Below, in pieces: positions 1 through 8,887 of a stretch of 64,000 bases of DNA (the stretch's first letter is position 1; each line of letters begins with the position of its first letter). The translations under genes and the position numbers were made by a program. The DNA is from Nostocoides_A vanveenii. Its GTDB lineage: Bacteria; Actinomycetota; Actinomycetes; Actinomycetales; Dermatophilaceae. Below the pieces are notes generated by a model that saw only the letters and a list, made by a program, of their open reading frames with translations, ran no database searches and was not told where the DNA came from. The DNA is taken from assembly GCF_039531165.1 (NCBI RefSeq), contig NZ_BAAAPN010000057.1, positions 1-64,000 of the forward strand, in the 5' to 3' direction.

Positions 1-1104
1 CAGACGTCGCTGCGACGTCATACACGCCATGCTCCGCAACCGCCAGCCCTACCAGCCCCGCACCGCCGCTGCCGCTTGACACCGAACATAGGGACACCCC
101 CCGCCATACAGCAATCCGGCGACGCCGGTCGGGGCGAGCTTGGTGGCGAGCAGGCCGATGCCGAGCGTGCCGACGATGCCGACGACGAGGTGGACGCCGA
201 CGACGTCCAGGGAATCGTCATACCCGAACCGGTATTTCAGGCCGACCGCCCAGCAACAGATCGCCCCGGCGACCGCGCCCATGAGCATGGCTCCGATGGG
301 CGAGAGCGAGCCGCACGAGGGCGTGATCGCGACCAACCCACCGACGAGGCCAGACGCTGCACCGAAGGAGGTCAGCACGCCGTCGCGGAGGCGCTCGACG
401 ATGAGCCAGCCGGCGACGCCCGTCGCGCCGGCCAAGCAGGGTGGTAGCGAAGACGATCACGGCCGTATGCCCCGCAGCGAGCGCCGAGCCGGCATTGAAG
501 CCGAACCACCCGAACCACAGCAGGCCGGCGCCGAGCATGACATAGGGCAAATTGTGCGGACGCATCGGATCCTTGCCGAATCCGACGCGTTGCCCCAGCA
601 CGACGACTAACGCCAAACCCGATGCGCCGGAACAAATCTCGACCGCTGTGCCGCCGGCGAAGTCGAGGACGCCGATGCGGTTGGCGAGCCAGCCTCCGAC
701 GTGCCCGTCATGCGAGATGTCGAAGACCCAGTGGGCGACGGGCGCGTCGACGAGCACTGTCCACGCCCCGACATAGATCAGCCACGAGGTGAACTTTGCG
801 CGGTCCGCGATGGCGCCGGAGATCAGCGCACCGGTGATCACACAGAAGAGGCCCTGGAAGACCGCGAACAGGGTGGTCGGATAGGTGTGGCCTTGGTCGG
901 CCGCCTCGGTCAGTAGGCGGCTCAGGCCGGCGTACTGCGTCGGGTTGCCGATCAGGCCCTGTCCGGTGTCGTCGTCGAGGGCGAGCGAGTAGCCGAAGAG
1001 GGTCCAGATCACGAGGATGACGACGTGCGCAGCCAGGCGGTGTCGCCGGAGTCGATGGTCGGCGACGCGGCGAGCGGCATGGCGTGGGCAATGAGCGCGG
1101 TCAC
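1..1104 (-). pseudogene. amtB: amtB ammonium transporter, broken and cut by window edge
   Basis: The pieces are clearly an Amt/MEP/Rh ammonium channel. A short N-terminal segment ending in SGDTAW lies near 1040-1104. The long middle part (about 1027-437) holds WTLFGYSLA, the AIADRAKF stretch and WFGWFGFNAGSALAAG. A C-terminal part (about 435-95) holds SPIGAMLMGAVAG and VGIVGTLGIGL. These pieces lie in different frames. About 35-40 residues of the first two helices are missing at about 1027, with a frame change there. One extra base near 437 shifts the frame, and a third shift occurs near 90-95. The intact protein would be an inner-membrane trimer importing ammonium, but this copy cannot encode it. 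The GTG start at 1104 is only a best guess. Confidence 0.85.
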
Positions 1105-1170
1105 GAAGGCGGAGCGTATGCCGCCCGCCCCCTTCTGCGGCAGCCCTGTCTCATCCCGAGTGGCTGGGGA

Positions 1171-3192
1171 TCACAGGGACGCGGCCAGGCGGGTGCCCTG
1201 GTCGATGGCCCGCTTGGCGTCGAGCTCGGCCGCGACATCGGCACCGCCGATCAGGTGGGTGGAGACGCCCGCATCGAGCAGAGCGTCCAGCAGCGTGCGC
1301 TCGGACTCCTGCCCGGTGCAGAGCACGACATTGTCGACGTCGATCACGTGCTCGGTCTCGCCGATCCGGAAATGCAGACCCGCGTCGTCGACGCGGTCGT
1401 AGGTCACGCCGCCGACGAAGCGGACGCCACGGTTCTTCAGCTCCGTACGGTGGATCCAGCCCGTCGTCTTGCCCAGACCGGCGCCGAGCTTGCTGTCCTT
1501 GCGCTGCATCAGCGTCACCTCGCGGGGCGGAGTCTCCCGCACGGGTTCGGCCAGTCCGCCGGGGGTTCGGTGCTCAGGGTCGATGCCCCAGACCCGCAGG
1601 AAGTCTTCGACGTCGGTGGGGTCGGCGCCGCTGTCGGTGAGGAACTCGGCGACGTCGAAGCCGATGCCGCCTGCGCCGAGGACAGCCACGCGTTGTCCCA
1701 CGGGCGCCTTGTCCCGCAGCACGTCCAGGTAGCCCAAGACCTTGGGATGATCGAGTCCGTCGATCTCGGGGATCCGGGGCGTCACACCGGTGGCCAGGAT
1801 CACCTCGTCGTATGCCGCGTCCACCAGCTCAGCCACGCCGACCCGGGTGCCGATGCGCACGTCGACGCCGTGCCGGTCGAGCTCGTGCGCGAAGTAGCGC
1901 ATGGTCTCGTCGAACTCCTGCTTGCCGGGGATCTCGCGAGCGACAGTGAGTTGTCCGCCGATCCGGTCGGCGGCCTCGTAGAGCGTGACGGCGTGTCCGC
2001 GGCTGGCTGCCGTGCTGGCGGCGGCGAGGCCGGCCGGGCCGGAGCCGACGACGGCGATCGGCTTGGGCGTCGTCGTCGGCGCGATCACTAGGTCGGTCTC
2101 GTGGCAGGCGCGTGGGTTGACCAGGCAGGAGGTCAGCTTCATCGCGAAGGTGTGGTCGAGGCAGGCCTGGTTGCAGCCGATGCAGGTGTTGATCGCCTCG
2201 GGGGTTCCGGCGGCTGCCTTGGCGACGAAATCGGCGTCGGCGAGGAAGGGCCGCGCCATCGAGACGAGATCGGCATACCCTTGGGCGAGAAGGGATTCGG
2301 CCTTCTCGGGGGTGTTGATGCGGTTGCTGGTGACGAGCGGGATCGAGACCGAGCCCATCAGCTTCTTGGTCACCCAGGCATACGCGCCCCGGGGCACCAT
2401 GGTCGCGATGGTGGGGATGCGGGCCTCGTGCCAGCCGATGCCGGTATTGAGGATCGTCGCGCCGGCGTCCTGGATCGCGCGGGCGAGTTCGACGACCTCG
2501 TCGAAGGTCGATCCCTCGGGCACCAGATCGAGCATCGAGAGCCGGTAGATGATGATGAAATCGGTGCCGACGGCCTCGCGGACGCGTCGGACGATCTCGA
2601 CCGGAAAGCGCATCCGGTTGGCGTAGCTGCCGCCCCACCGGTCGGTGCGCTTGTTGGTCTGACGGGCGATGAACTCGTTGATCAGGTAACCCTCGGACCC
2701 CATGATCTCCACGCCGTCGTAGCCCGCGTCCTTTGCCAGCCGCGCGCAACGGACGTAGTCCTCGATGGTCCGCTCGACGTCCTCGTCGGAGAGCTCGCGG
2801 GGCGGGAAGGGGCTGATCGGCGCCTGTATCGGGCTCGGGGCCACAAGGTCGGGGTGATAGGCATAACGTCCGAAATGGAGGATCTGCATCGCGATCCGGC
2901 CGCCGGCCTCGTGGACGGCATCGGTGATCAGCCGGTGCTGCGCGGCCTGTTCGTCGTCGACCAGCAGCGCGCCGCCGGGGTAGGGCCGGGCCTCGTCATT
3001 GGGGGCGATGCCTCCGGTCACGATCAGGCCCACGCCGCCGCGCGCGCGGTCGGCATAGAAGGCCGCCATCCGCTCGAAGCCGTTCGGGGCCTCCTCGAGG
3101 CCGACGTGCATCGAACCCATGATCACCCGGTTGGGCAAGGTGGTGAAGCCGAGATCGAGCGGGGCGAGCAGGTGCGGGTACGCGGTGCTCAT
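1171..3192 (-). CDS. fadH: FAD/FMN/4Fe-4S 2,4-dienoyl-CoA reductase-like oxidoreductase
   Basis: This 673-residue protein matches the length and domain order of FadH. An old-yellow-enzyme TIM barrel occupies about residues 1-330. A Cys cluster follows at C337, C340, C344 and C356, which would bind the 4Fe-4S centre. An FAD/NAD(P)-binding half follows, with the dinucleotide fingerprint VVGSGPAGLAA near residue 385. The family reduces 2,4-dienoyl-CoA esters with NADPH so that unsaturated fatty acids can enter beta-oxidation. The start at 3192 is the ATG where OYE homology begins; the frame continues upstream without family similarity. It lies 110 bp downstream of the thiolase gene on the same strand, which supports a role in acyl-CoA degradation. 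Related enone reductases share the fold, so the exact substrate is not certain. Confidence 0.88.
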   Translation of the reverse strand: MSTAYPHLLAPLDLGFTTLPNRVIMGSMHVGLEEAPNGFERMAAFYADRARGGVGLIVTGGIAPNDEARPYPGGALLVDDEQAAQHRLITDAVHEAGGRIAMQILHFGRYAYHPDLVAPSPIQAPISPFPPRELSDEDVERTIEDYVRCARLAKDAGYDGVEIMGSEGYLINEFIARQTNKRTDRWGGSYANRMRFPVEIVRRVREAVGTDFIIIYRLSMLDLVPEGSTFDEVVELARAIQDAGATILNTGIGWHEARIPTIATMVPRGAYAWVTKKLMGSVSIPLVTSNRINTPEKAESLLAQGYADLVSMARPFLADADFVAKAAAGTPEAINTCIGCNQACLDHTFAMKLTSCLVNPRACHETDLVIAPTTTPKPIAVVGSGPAGLAAASTAASRGHAVTLYEAADRIGGQLTVAREIPGKQEFDETMRYFAHELDRHGVDVRIGTRVGVAELVDAAYDEVILATGVTPRIPEIDGLDHPKVLGYLDVLRDKAPVGQRVAVLGAGGIGFDVAEFLTDSGADPTDVEDFLRVWGIDPEHRTPGGLAEPVRETPPREVTLMQRKDSKLGAGLGKTTGWIHRTELKNRGVRFVGGVTYDRVDDAGLHFRIGETEHVIDVDNVVLCTGQESERTLLDALLDAGVSTHLIGGADVAAELDAKRAIDQGTRLAASL

Positions 3193-3302
3193 GCACCCTC
3201 CAATAGTAAACGAATTGATTAGGTATGCCGTTGACTGTACGCAGCGTCGTGCTCGCCGGTCCAGAGGCGTCAGGGGTGACGTCGATGACGTCGAGCACGG
3301 CC

Positions 3303-4523
3303 TTAGCTCAGGCGCTCGATGATCATCGCCATGCCCTGGCCGCCCCCGACGCACATTGTCTCTAGCCCGATCTGCTTGTCGTGGAAGGCGAGCGAATTGA
3401 CCAGGGTCGAGGTGATCCGCGCTCCGGTCATCCCGAAGGGGTGACCGACGGCGATCGCGCCGCCGTTGACATTGAGCTTCTCCATCGGGATGCCGAGTTC
3501 GCGGGCGGAGCCGATCACTTGGACGGCGAAGGCCTCGTTGATCTCGGCGAGGTCGATATCGCCGATCGTCATCCCCGCCTGAGCCAGCACCCGGCGGGTG
3601 GCCTCGATCGGTCCGAGACCCATGATCTCGGGGGAGAGGCCCGAGACCGCCGTGGCGACGACGCGCGCCAACGGCGTCACCCCCAGTTCCTTGGCGCGCG
3701 AGTCGGACATGACGATCACGGCGGCGGCGCCGTCGTTGAGCGGGCAGGCGTTGCCGGCGGTGATCGTGCCGTCGGGCCGGAAGACGGGCTGCAGTTGCGC
3801 AACCTTCTCGAGGGTCACGCCGGGGCGGGGTCCGTCGTCGGCGCTGACGACGGTGCCGTCGGGGAGAGTGACCGGGACGATGTCGGTGGCCCAGAAGCCG
3901 TTGGCGATCGCCTCCTCGGCGAGATTCTGGCTGCGCACCCCGAACTCGTCCTGCTCCTGGCGGGTGATGCCGGTGAGCTGGGCGACATTCTCGGCCGTCT
4001 GCCCCATGGCGATGTAGACGTCCGGAAGGTCACCGGTTTGCCGGGGATCGGTCCATTCGGGGGCTCCGCCCTGGGCGCGCTTGCGGGTGCGATCGATCGC
4101 GGCGGCGAAGTGCGGGTTCTGGGCGGCGGCGTTGAGGTCAGCGCCGCCAGCAGCGAACCGGCTGACGGTCTCGACGCCCGCCGAGATGAAGGCCTGGCCT
4201 TCGCCGGCCTTGATCGCGTGGAAGGCCATGCGGGTCGTCTGCAGGCTGGAGGAGCAATAGCGGTTGACGGTGACGCCGGGGAGGGTGTCGTAGCCCGCGA
4301 GCGCCGCGACGACGCGGGCCATATTGAAGCCGCCCTCACCGGCCGGGTTGCCGGTTCCGAGCATCAGGTCGTCGAGGGTCGCGGGGTCGAGCGCCGGCAC
4401 CTTCGCGAGGGCGGCTTGGACCATCTGCACGGTCAGGTCGTCCGGCCGCATGCCGACCAGGGATCCCTTCATGGCGCGCCCGATCGGGGAGCGGGCGACG
4501 GCGACGATGACGGCTTCGGGCAT
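3303..4523 (-). CDS. fadA: Acetyl-CoA acyltransferase (thiolase)
   Basis: The gene encodes a 406-residue thiolase of normal length. The nucleophilic cysteine is C90 in NRYCSSSLQ. The C-terminal catalytic His (about H361, in GHPFGMTGAR) and Cys (about C391, in CVGGGQG) are present. The enzyme cleaves 3-ketoacyl-CoA with CoA to acetyl-CoA in beta-oxidation, or runs in the condensing direction. The ATG at 4523 begins MPEAVIVAVARSP, a typical thiolase N-terminus. Longer upstream frames have no similarity. It is followed on the same strand by the FadH-like gene and faces a CoA-transferase/racemase gene, so the three form a small acyl-CoA module. No partner HAD subunit gene is visible nearby. Confidence 0.93.
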   Translation of the reverse strand: MPEAVIVAVARSPIGRAMKGSLVGMRPDDLTVQMVQAALAKVPALDPATLDDLMLGTGNPAGEGGFNMARVVAALAGYDTLPGVTVNRYCSSSLQTTRMAFHAIKAGEGQAFISAGVETVSRFAAGGADLNAAAQNPHFAAAIDRTRKRAQGGAPEWTDPRQTGDLPDVYIAMGQTAENVAQLTGITRQEQDEFGVRSQNLAEEAIANGFWATDIVPVTLPDGTVVSADDGPRPGVTLEKVAQLQPVFRPDGTITAGNACPLNDGAAAVIVMSDSRAKELGVTPLARVVATAVSGLSPEIMGLGPIEATRRVLAQAGMTIGDIDLAEINEAFAVQVIGSARELGIPMEKLNVNGGAIAVGHPFGMTGARITSTLVNSLAFHDKQIGLETMCVGGGQGMAMIIERLS

Positions 4524-4638
4524 GGCAAATACTCCTTCGGACGGGCCTGGCCCTAACCCTCGCACGCCCGGCCCCACGGCATACGGCCCCCCACCTGTGA
4601 GGTGGGCGACGTCGAAGACAGCAATCCGGTGCGTCAGG
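4524..4638. promoter_or_regulatory. Divergent intergenic region, thiolase / CoA transferase
   Basis: This 115-bp gap separates divergent acyl-CoA genes and must hold both promoters. A copy of the dispersed word (CGGCATACG, 4577-4585) lies inside it. I see no convincing TetR-type palindrome. Confidence 0.4.
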
Positions 4639-5766
4639 ATGGGGAGCGTGACGGAACGGCCGAGCGGCCCACTGGCGGGCCTGCGCGTGGTGGAACTTGC
4701 GGGGATCGGTCCGGGCCCCCACGCGTGCATGGTGCTTGCGGACCTGGGCGCCGACGTCGTGCGCATCGAACGCCGAGGTGGAGCCCCGGACGCCTTCGGT
4801 GACCGGCCCGACATCCTGCTCCGCGGCCGACGCTCGATTTCGGCAGACTTGAAGGACCCCGACGACATCGCCATGGTCGGGGCGCTGATGGCCGTGGCAG
4901 ACGTGGTGGTCGAGGGCTTTCGCCCGGGCGTGACCGAGCGTCTCGGCCTCGGACCGGACGCCGCGCTCGCCGCGAACCCGCGATTGGTGTATGCCCGCAT
5001 CACCGGCTGGGGACAGGACGGCCCCCGTGCGCTGTCGGCTGGGCACGACCTCAACTACATCGCGCTGACCGGGGCCTTGGCCGCCATCGCGCGACCGGGC
5101 CAGCCGTCCACGGTGCCGCTGAATCTCGTGGGCGACTTCGGCGGCGGCTCGCTCTATTGCGTCGTCGGCATCCTGGCGGCCCTGTGGGAGCGCGAACGCT
5201 CCGGGGCCGGACAGGTCATCGACGCGGCCATGGTCGACGGCGCCTCCTCCCTGATGCAGATGGTCTGGTCGATGCGCGGCATCGGGATGTGGACCGATCG
5301 GCCCGCCGTGAATCTCCTGGACGGTGGGGCGCCCTTCTACGACGTCTACGTATGCCGTGGCGGTGGTCAGCTCGCGGTCGCCGCGCTCGAGCCGGCGTTC
5401 TACGCGCTCCTGCTCGACGGCCTGGCGCTCGACCCGAAAAGCCTTCCGGCACAGTATGACCCGGACGGCTGGCCGGCCATCCGCGCGGCACTCACCGAAC
5501 GGATAGCCAGCCGCACTCGCGACGAATGGGCCTCGGTGTTCGCATTCACGGATGCCTGCGTCACGCCCGTGCTCTCCCTCGCCGAAGCCGCCCAGGATGC
5601 CCACTTGGCCGCGCGCGGCACTCTGGTCGACGTCGACGGGACGGTCCAGGCGGCCGCGGCGCCGCGGTTCTCGCGTACCCCGGCACGCGCCCCGCAGCCC
5701 CCTGGCCGCGCCGACAGCCACCGGGCCGACGTGCTTCGTGACTGGCTGGCTGCACCAGGCAACTGA
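4639..5766 (+). CDS. CaiB/BaiF family CoA transferase, alpha-methylacyl-CoA racemase-like
   Basis: This 375-residue protein belongs to family III CoA transferases and resembles alpha-methylacyl-CoA racemase. The segment GHDLNYIALTGAL carries the His (H136) and NLVGDFGGGS carries the Asp (D166) that act as the acid/base pair in the characterised mycobacterial racemase. Racemases of this family convert (R)- to (S)-2-methylacyl-CoA so that branched chains can be beta-oxidised. Other family members move CoA between acids. ATG 4639 was chosen; the in-frame GTG at 4648 is an alternative. It runs divergently from the thiolase and towards a TetR gene, consistent with branched-chain acyl-CoA catabolism. 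Confidence 0.85.
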   Translation: MGSVTERPSGPLAGLRVVELAGIGPGPHACMVLADLGADVVRIERRGGAPDAFGDRPDILLRGRRSISADLKDPDDIAMVGALMAVADVVVEGFRPGVTERLGLGPDAALAANPRLVYARITGWGQDGPRALSAGHDLNYIALTGALAAIARPGQPSTVPLNLVGDFGGGSLYCVVGILAALWERERSGAGQVIDAAMVDGASSLMQMVWSMRGIGMWTDRPAVNLLDGGAPFYDVYVCRGGGQLAVAALEPAFYALLLDGLALDPKSLPAQYDPDGWPAIRAALTERIASRTRDEWASVFAFTDACVTPVLSLAEAAQDAHLAARGTLVDVDGTVQAAAAPRFSRTPARAPQPPGRADSHRADVLRDWLAAPGN

Positions 5767-5793
5767 CCGGGCCCGCTTTGGCGACCTGCCCGC

Positions 5794-6387
5794 TCAGGTG
5801 AGGTCGAGCGCCAGCGCGAGCTGATCGGCCCAGGCCGTGACGATGCCGCTCCGGCGCCGCGAGTCGTCGGTCAGGACGTCGGCCAGGGCGAGGCCCCGCG
5901 CCAGGTCCAGGGTGGCTTGGATCAGGCGTCGGACTTCGGGATCCCGGTCGTCGACGCCGAGCAGCCGGACCGCGCGGGCGTGCGCCTCCTTGCCGAAACG
6001 CCGCTCCAAGGGGACCACGACGGCCCGCAGCGCCGGATCTGCGGTCGTCGCGGTCCAGACCTGCAGGGCCGCGCGGAAGAGATCGCCGCCGACCAGCTCG
6101 ACCAGCTGCGCGACAACAGCGCGGACCCTCTTCATGCCCGATTCCCCGGGATCGGGGAGGGCGTCGACTGCCGCGATGCGTGCTGCGAACATGTGCTCCA
6201 GGGCCGCGACGACGAGGTCCTCGCGGGTCGGGAAATGATGCTGAACGGCGCCCCGGCTGATCCCGGCCTCGGCCGCGACCAGCGCGACCGTCGTCGCCTC
6301 CCAACCACGGCTCGTCAGAACCGCGACCGTCGTGGTGAGCAGCCGCTGTCGCGTCTGCCGGCTGCGGTCCTGCTTCGGCTCGGTCAC
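5794..6387 (-). CDS. TetR family transcriptional regulator
   Basis: The 197-residue product has an N-terminal TetR helix-turn-helix (about residues 10-57, with TTVALVAAEAGISRGAVQHHFPTREDLVV) and a mostly helical ligand-binding C-terminal part. It starts with GTG at 6387. It sits 6 bp after the stop of the truncated biotin-carboxylase gene on the same strand, so the two were probably one transcript, and it converges with the racemase gene. By position it may control the acyl-CoA genes. The ligand is unknown. Confidence 0.85.
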   Translation of the reverse strand: MTEPKQDRSRQTRQRLLTTTVAVLTSRGWEATTVALVAAEAGISRGAVQHHFPTREDLVVAALEHMFAARIAAVDALPDPGESGMKRVRAVVAQLVELVGGDLFRAALQVWTATTADPALRAVVVPLERRFGKEAHARAVRLLGVDDRDPEVRRLIQATLDLARGLALADVLTDDSRRRSGIVTAWADQLALALDLT

Positions 6388-6393
6388 GCGGGC

Positions 6394-7393
6394 TCAGTCC
6401 GCCGCCGGCGAGGCGTCGTGGAGGTCGGCCAGGACGACCAGGGTGACGCCTTGCTCGACCTGGTCACCGACCGCGACCCGCAACTGCGTGACGATGCCGG
6501 CGGCAGGTGCGCGGACTGGTTGTTCCATCTTCATGGCCTCGAGCCACATCAGCGGATCTCCGGCTCCGACGCGGTCGCCCATCGAAACGGCCACGCGCAC
6601 AACGGATCCGGGCATCGGCGCGGTGAGCGCCCCGGCCGGAGCCTGACTGCTCGGGTCGACGAAGCGCGGCACGCGGCGCAGGGTAATCGAGCCGTCCGGG
6701 CCGTCGATCGCCACTCGCGCGTCATCGCCCTCACCGAACCGGGCGACGCGCCAGGTGCGTTGGACGCCGTCGACATCCAATCTCACCGCATCGGGGCCGT
6801 CATCGATCAGCAGCAACCCATCGATACCCGCGGGGAGAGCGCCGAGTTCGAGGCCGTCGCGGCCGAAGCGATAATGCACATCGATCGACCTTTCGCCCAC
6901 GGGATACGTGCGGGTGCGATAGCCGACAGGCACATTCCGGAAGCCGCTGCGCGCCTGACCGACCCGCCCGTATGCCGCGTCGGCCACCGCGGCGATCACC
7001 GCGCCGAGCGCGGGGTCGAGGCCCTGGCCGAGGAGGAGCTGATCGGGCGGATTGTCTTGATAGAAGGCGGTATCGGCGCGGCCGGCGAGGAAGTCGGCGT
7101 GGGTGAGGCTGGCCACGAGCAGGTCGCGGTTGGTGGTGACCCCGTGGACACGCGCCGTCCGCAAGACGCCCGCCAGCGCGCGCGCCGCGTCCCCGCGGCG
7201 CGGTGCGACGGCGATCACCTTGGCCAGCATGGCGTCGTACTGCGTGCCGATCACGCTGCCCGACTCGACCCCGGCGTCGAGGCGGATGCCGTTGTCGAGC
7301 AGTCCGAAGCTCGCCCCCACACCGGGCACCTCGAATCTCCCCAATCGGCCGGCCTGGGGTTGCCACGCGGCCGACGGGTCCTCGGCATAAAGG
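6394..7393 (-). pseudogene. Acyl-CoA carboxylase alpha subunit, C-terminal half only
   Basis: The reading frame preserves the C-terminal half of a biotin carboxylase/BCCP fusion subunit. It begins abruptly at RLYAEDP, a conserved block late in the biotin carboxylase domain. It continues through the BT-like linker and ends in a biotinyl domain with EAMKMEQ, whose Lys would be biotinylated. The N-terminal carboxylase and ATP-grasp regions, about 330 residues, are missing, and the frame runs upstream into non-homologous sequence. Without ATP-grasp it cannot carboxylate biotin. The break lies exactly where a lutB fragment begins on the other strand, so a deletion, inversion or mis-join has removed the 5' ends of both genes. 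Confidence 0.88.
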
Positions 7394-7480
7394 CGGTGGA
7401 CGCGCTCCCGGGACGTGCCGGCGTTCCCAGCCCAAACCTTCCGGCAATGGTGGGCGCAGCGCGAGGAGCGGAAGCCATGA
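7394..7480 (+). pseudogene. lutB: lutB C-terminal remnant (28 codons)
   Basis: Immediately upstream of lutC the plus strand encodes RWTRSRDVPAFPAQTFRQWW followed by AQREERKP and a TGA. This matches the usual C-terminus of LutB, the iron-sulfur subunit of the lactate oxidation complex. Its stop overlaps the lutC ATG by the normal ATGA arrangement. Everything 5' of about 7394, including lutA and the Fe-S domains, is gone. The fragment shows that lutC once lay in a lutABC operon. Confidence 0.75.
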
Positions 7481-8124
7481 GCGAGTCGCTGCCCGACGCC
7501 GGTGCGCGGGCCACGATCCTTGGCCGGCTCCGCGAGGCGTTGCCGGCCGCTCCCGCGCCCGTTCCCGCGACCGGGACGTATCGACAGACGGCCCAATGGG
7601 ATTCGCAGCAGCGCGCTGAGTTGCTTGTGGATCGATTGCTCGACGACAAGGCCGAGGTCGTCAGGTGCGGCCCGAGCCAGCACGAGATGGGCGTGGCGGT
7701 GATGACGGTCCTCCACCGGCACGGCGCCGGCCGGGTCGTCGCGCCGCCCGCGGTCGTCGACGCGCTGCTGGCCTTCGCCGATGTCGACGTCGTCCCGGAC
7801 TCGCCCGGCCTGACTGCCCGCGACCTCGATGCGGTCGATGCCGTCGTCACCGGATGTGCGCTGGCCATCGCCGACACCGGTGTCATCGTCCTGGACGGCG
7901 ACCGGTGGTGCGGCCGGCGCGCGATCACGCTCGTGCCGGACCTCCACGTGTGCGTCGTGCGACTCGACCACGTCGTCGGCCTGGTGCCCGAGGCGATCGC
8001 CCGGCTGGATCCGACCCGGCCGCAGACCTGGATCGCCGGCCCCAGCGCGACGAGCGACATCGAGCTCGACCGGGTCGAGGGCGTGCACGGCCCGCGAACT
8101 CTGGTCGTCGTGCTGGCCGGCTGA
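7477..8124 (+). CDS. lutC: LutC/YkgG family lactate utilization protein
   Basis: The 215-residue product is a full-length LutC (LUD domain) protein with the conserved stretch AIADTGVIVLDG near the middle and HVVGLVPEAI later. LutC works with LutA and LutB in oxidation of L-lactate to pyruvate. A good Shine-Dalgarno sequence (GAGGAG) precedes the ATG at 7477, and that ATG overlaps the stop of the lutB remnant. Because lutA and most of lutB are missing here, the protein would lack its partners unless they are encoded elsewhere, and it may also lack its promoter. Confidence 0.87.
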   Translation: MSESLPDAGARATILGRLREALPAAPAPVPATGTYRQTAQWDSQQRAELLVDRLLDDKAEVVRCGPSQHEMGVAVMTVLHRHGAGRVVAPPAVVDALLAFADVDVVPDSPGLTARDLDAVDAVVTGCALAIADTGVIVLDGDRWCGRRAITLVPDLHVCVVRLDHVVGLVPEAIARLDPTRPQTWIAGPSATSDIELDRVEGVHGPRTLVVVLAG

Positions 8125-8165
8125 GGCGGCCCGCCAGCCTCCCAGCGGCCCCCATGCGCCAGCCG

Positions 8166-8774
8166 TCAGCGCGCCATCAGGCCGCTGCCGAGGACTTCGG
8201 TGATCGCGTGCACGAGGGCTTCGGTCTTTCGGGCGGACATCACGGTCCCGGTATAGAGGCCGTCGAGGGCGAGGATGACCCCGCCGTGCACCGCCGCCCA
8301 GGCGGTCAGGGCATAGGGCTCGCTCGGGCCGGGCGCGATGATCCCGGCTTCTTGACAGCGGACGACCGCCCGCTCGATGACCGCGTATGCCGTTCGGGTC
8401 GCCTCCACGATCGACGCATCCTGGCGCATCTCGGGGCGATTCATCAGCCGGAACAACTCGTGGTGGTTGAGCGCGAATCGCGCGTACGCCATGCCGGTGC
8501 GCCGGAACTGCTCGAGCGCGTCCAGTCCCTTGGTCGATGCGGCCCGCTCCAGCGCCACGGTCAACTTCTCGAAGCCCAGCACTGCCATGGCCTCGATGAG
8601 CGCCGCCTTGTCGGCGAAGTGATGATAGGGCGCCGCATGACTCACCCCCGCGCGCCTTGCGACCTCGCGCATGGTGACCGCGTCCGGCCCGCCCCCTTTC
8701 AACAGACCTAGTCCCGCGTCCAGCAGGGCACGACGGAGGTCGCCGTGGTGATACGGGCTGTCGGCTGCTGGCAT
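8166..8774 (-). CDS. TetR family regulator with WHG-type C-terminal domain
   Basis: This 202-residue TetR protein has the helix-turn-helix at about residues 10-60 (TMREVARRAGVSHAAPYHHFADKAALIEAM). The C-terminal part, with FRLMNRPEM, resembles the WHG/TetR_C_33 type. It reads divergently from the carotenoid-desaturase-like gene, and the gap between them carries two 23-bp direct repeats (8811-8861) that are candidate operators. A copy of the dispersed word (8770-8777) overlaps the start codon region. It is probably a self-controlled repressor of the flavoprotein gene; the ligand is unknown. Confidence 0.85.
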   Translation of the reverse strand: MPAADSPYHHGDLRRALLDAGLGLLKGGGPDAVTMREVARRAGVSHAAPYHHFADKAALIEAMAVLGFEKLTVALERAASTKGLDALEQFRRTGMAYARFALNHHELFRLMNRPEMRQDASIVEATRTAYAVIERAVVRCQEAGIIAPGPSEPYALTAWAAVHGGVILALDGLYTGTVMSARKTEALVHAITEVLGSGLMAR

Positions 8775-8810
8775 ACGGCAATCCTAGGGGCGCGCCCGGC
8801 GGTCGAGCTA

Positions 8811-8861
8811 TAACTTGACGCTGTCAGGATTGGTGATCTAACTTGTCACTGTCTAGATTGG
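8811..8861. promoter_or_regulatory. Two 23-bp direct repeats, candidate TetR operator/promoter
   Basis: Segments 8811-8833 and 8839-8861 share 19 of 23 bases. Both begin TAACTTG and end GATTGG. The first contains the small inverted repeat TGAC-gct-GTCA. The repeats lie between the TetR gene and the flavoprotein gene and include TTGAC-like -35 hexamers, so binding there would cover the promoter. Operator function is inferred from position. Confidence 0.55.
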
Positions 8862-8887
8862 TTGCATACGCAGGGGATTGAAGAGCG

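Noticed and set aside
1084..8781. Long overlapping frames opposite the acyl-CoA genes
   Set aside because: They are shadows of real genes in GC-rich DNA, rich in Arg, Gly and Asp with no domain pattern. The same applies to many long antisense frames across the window.
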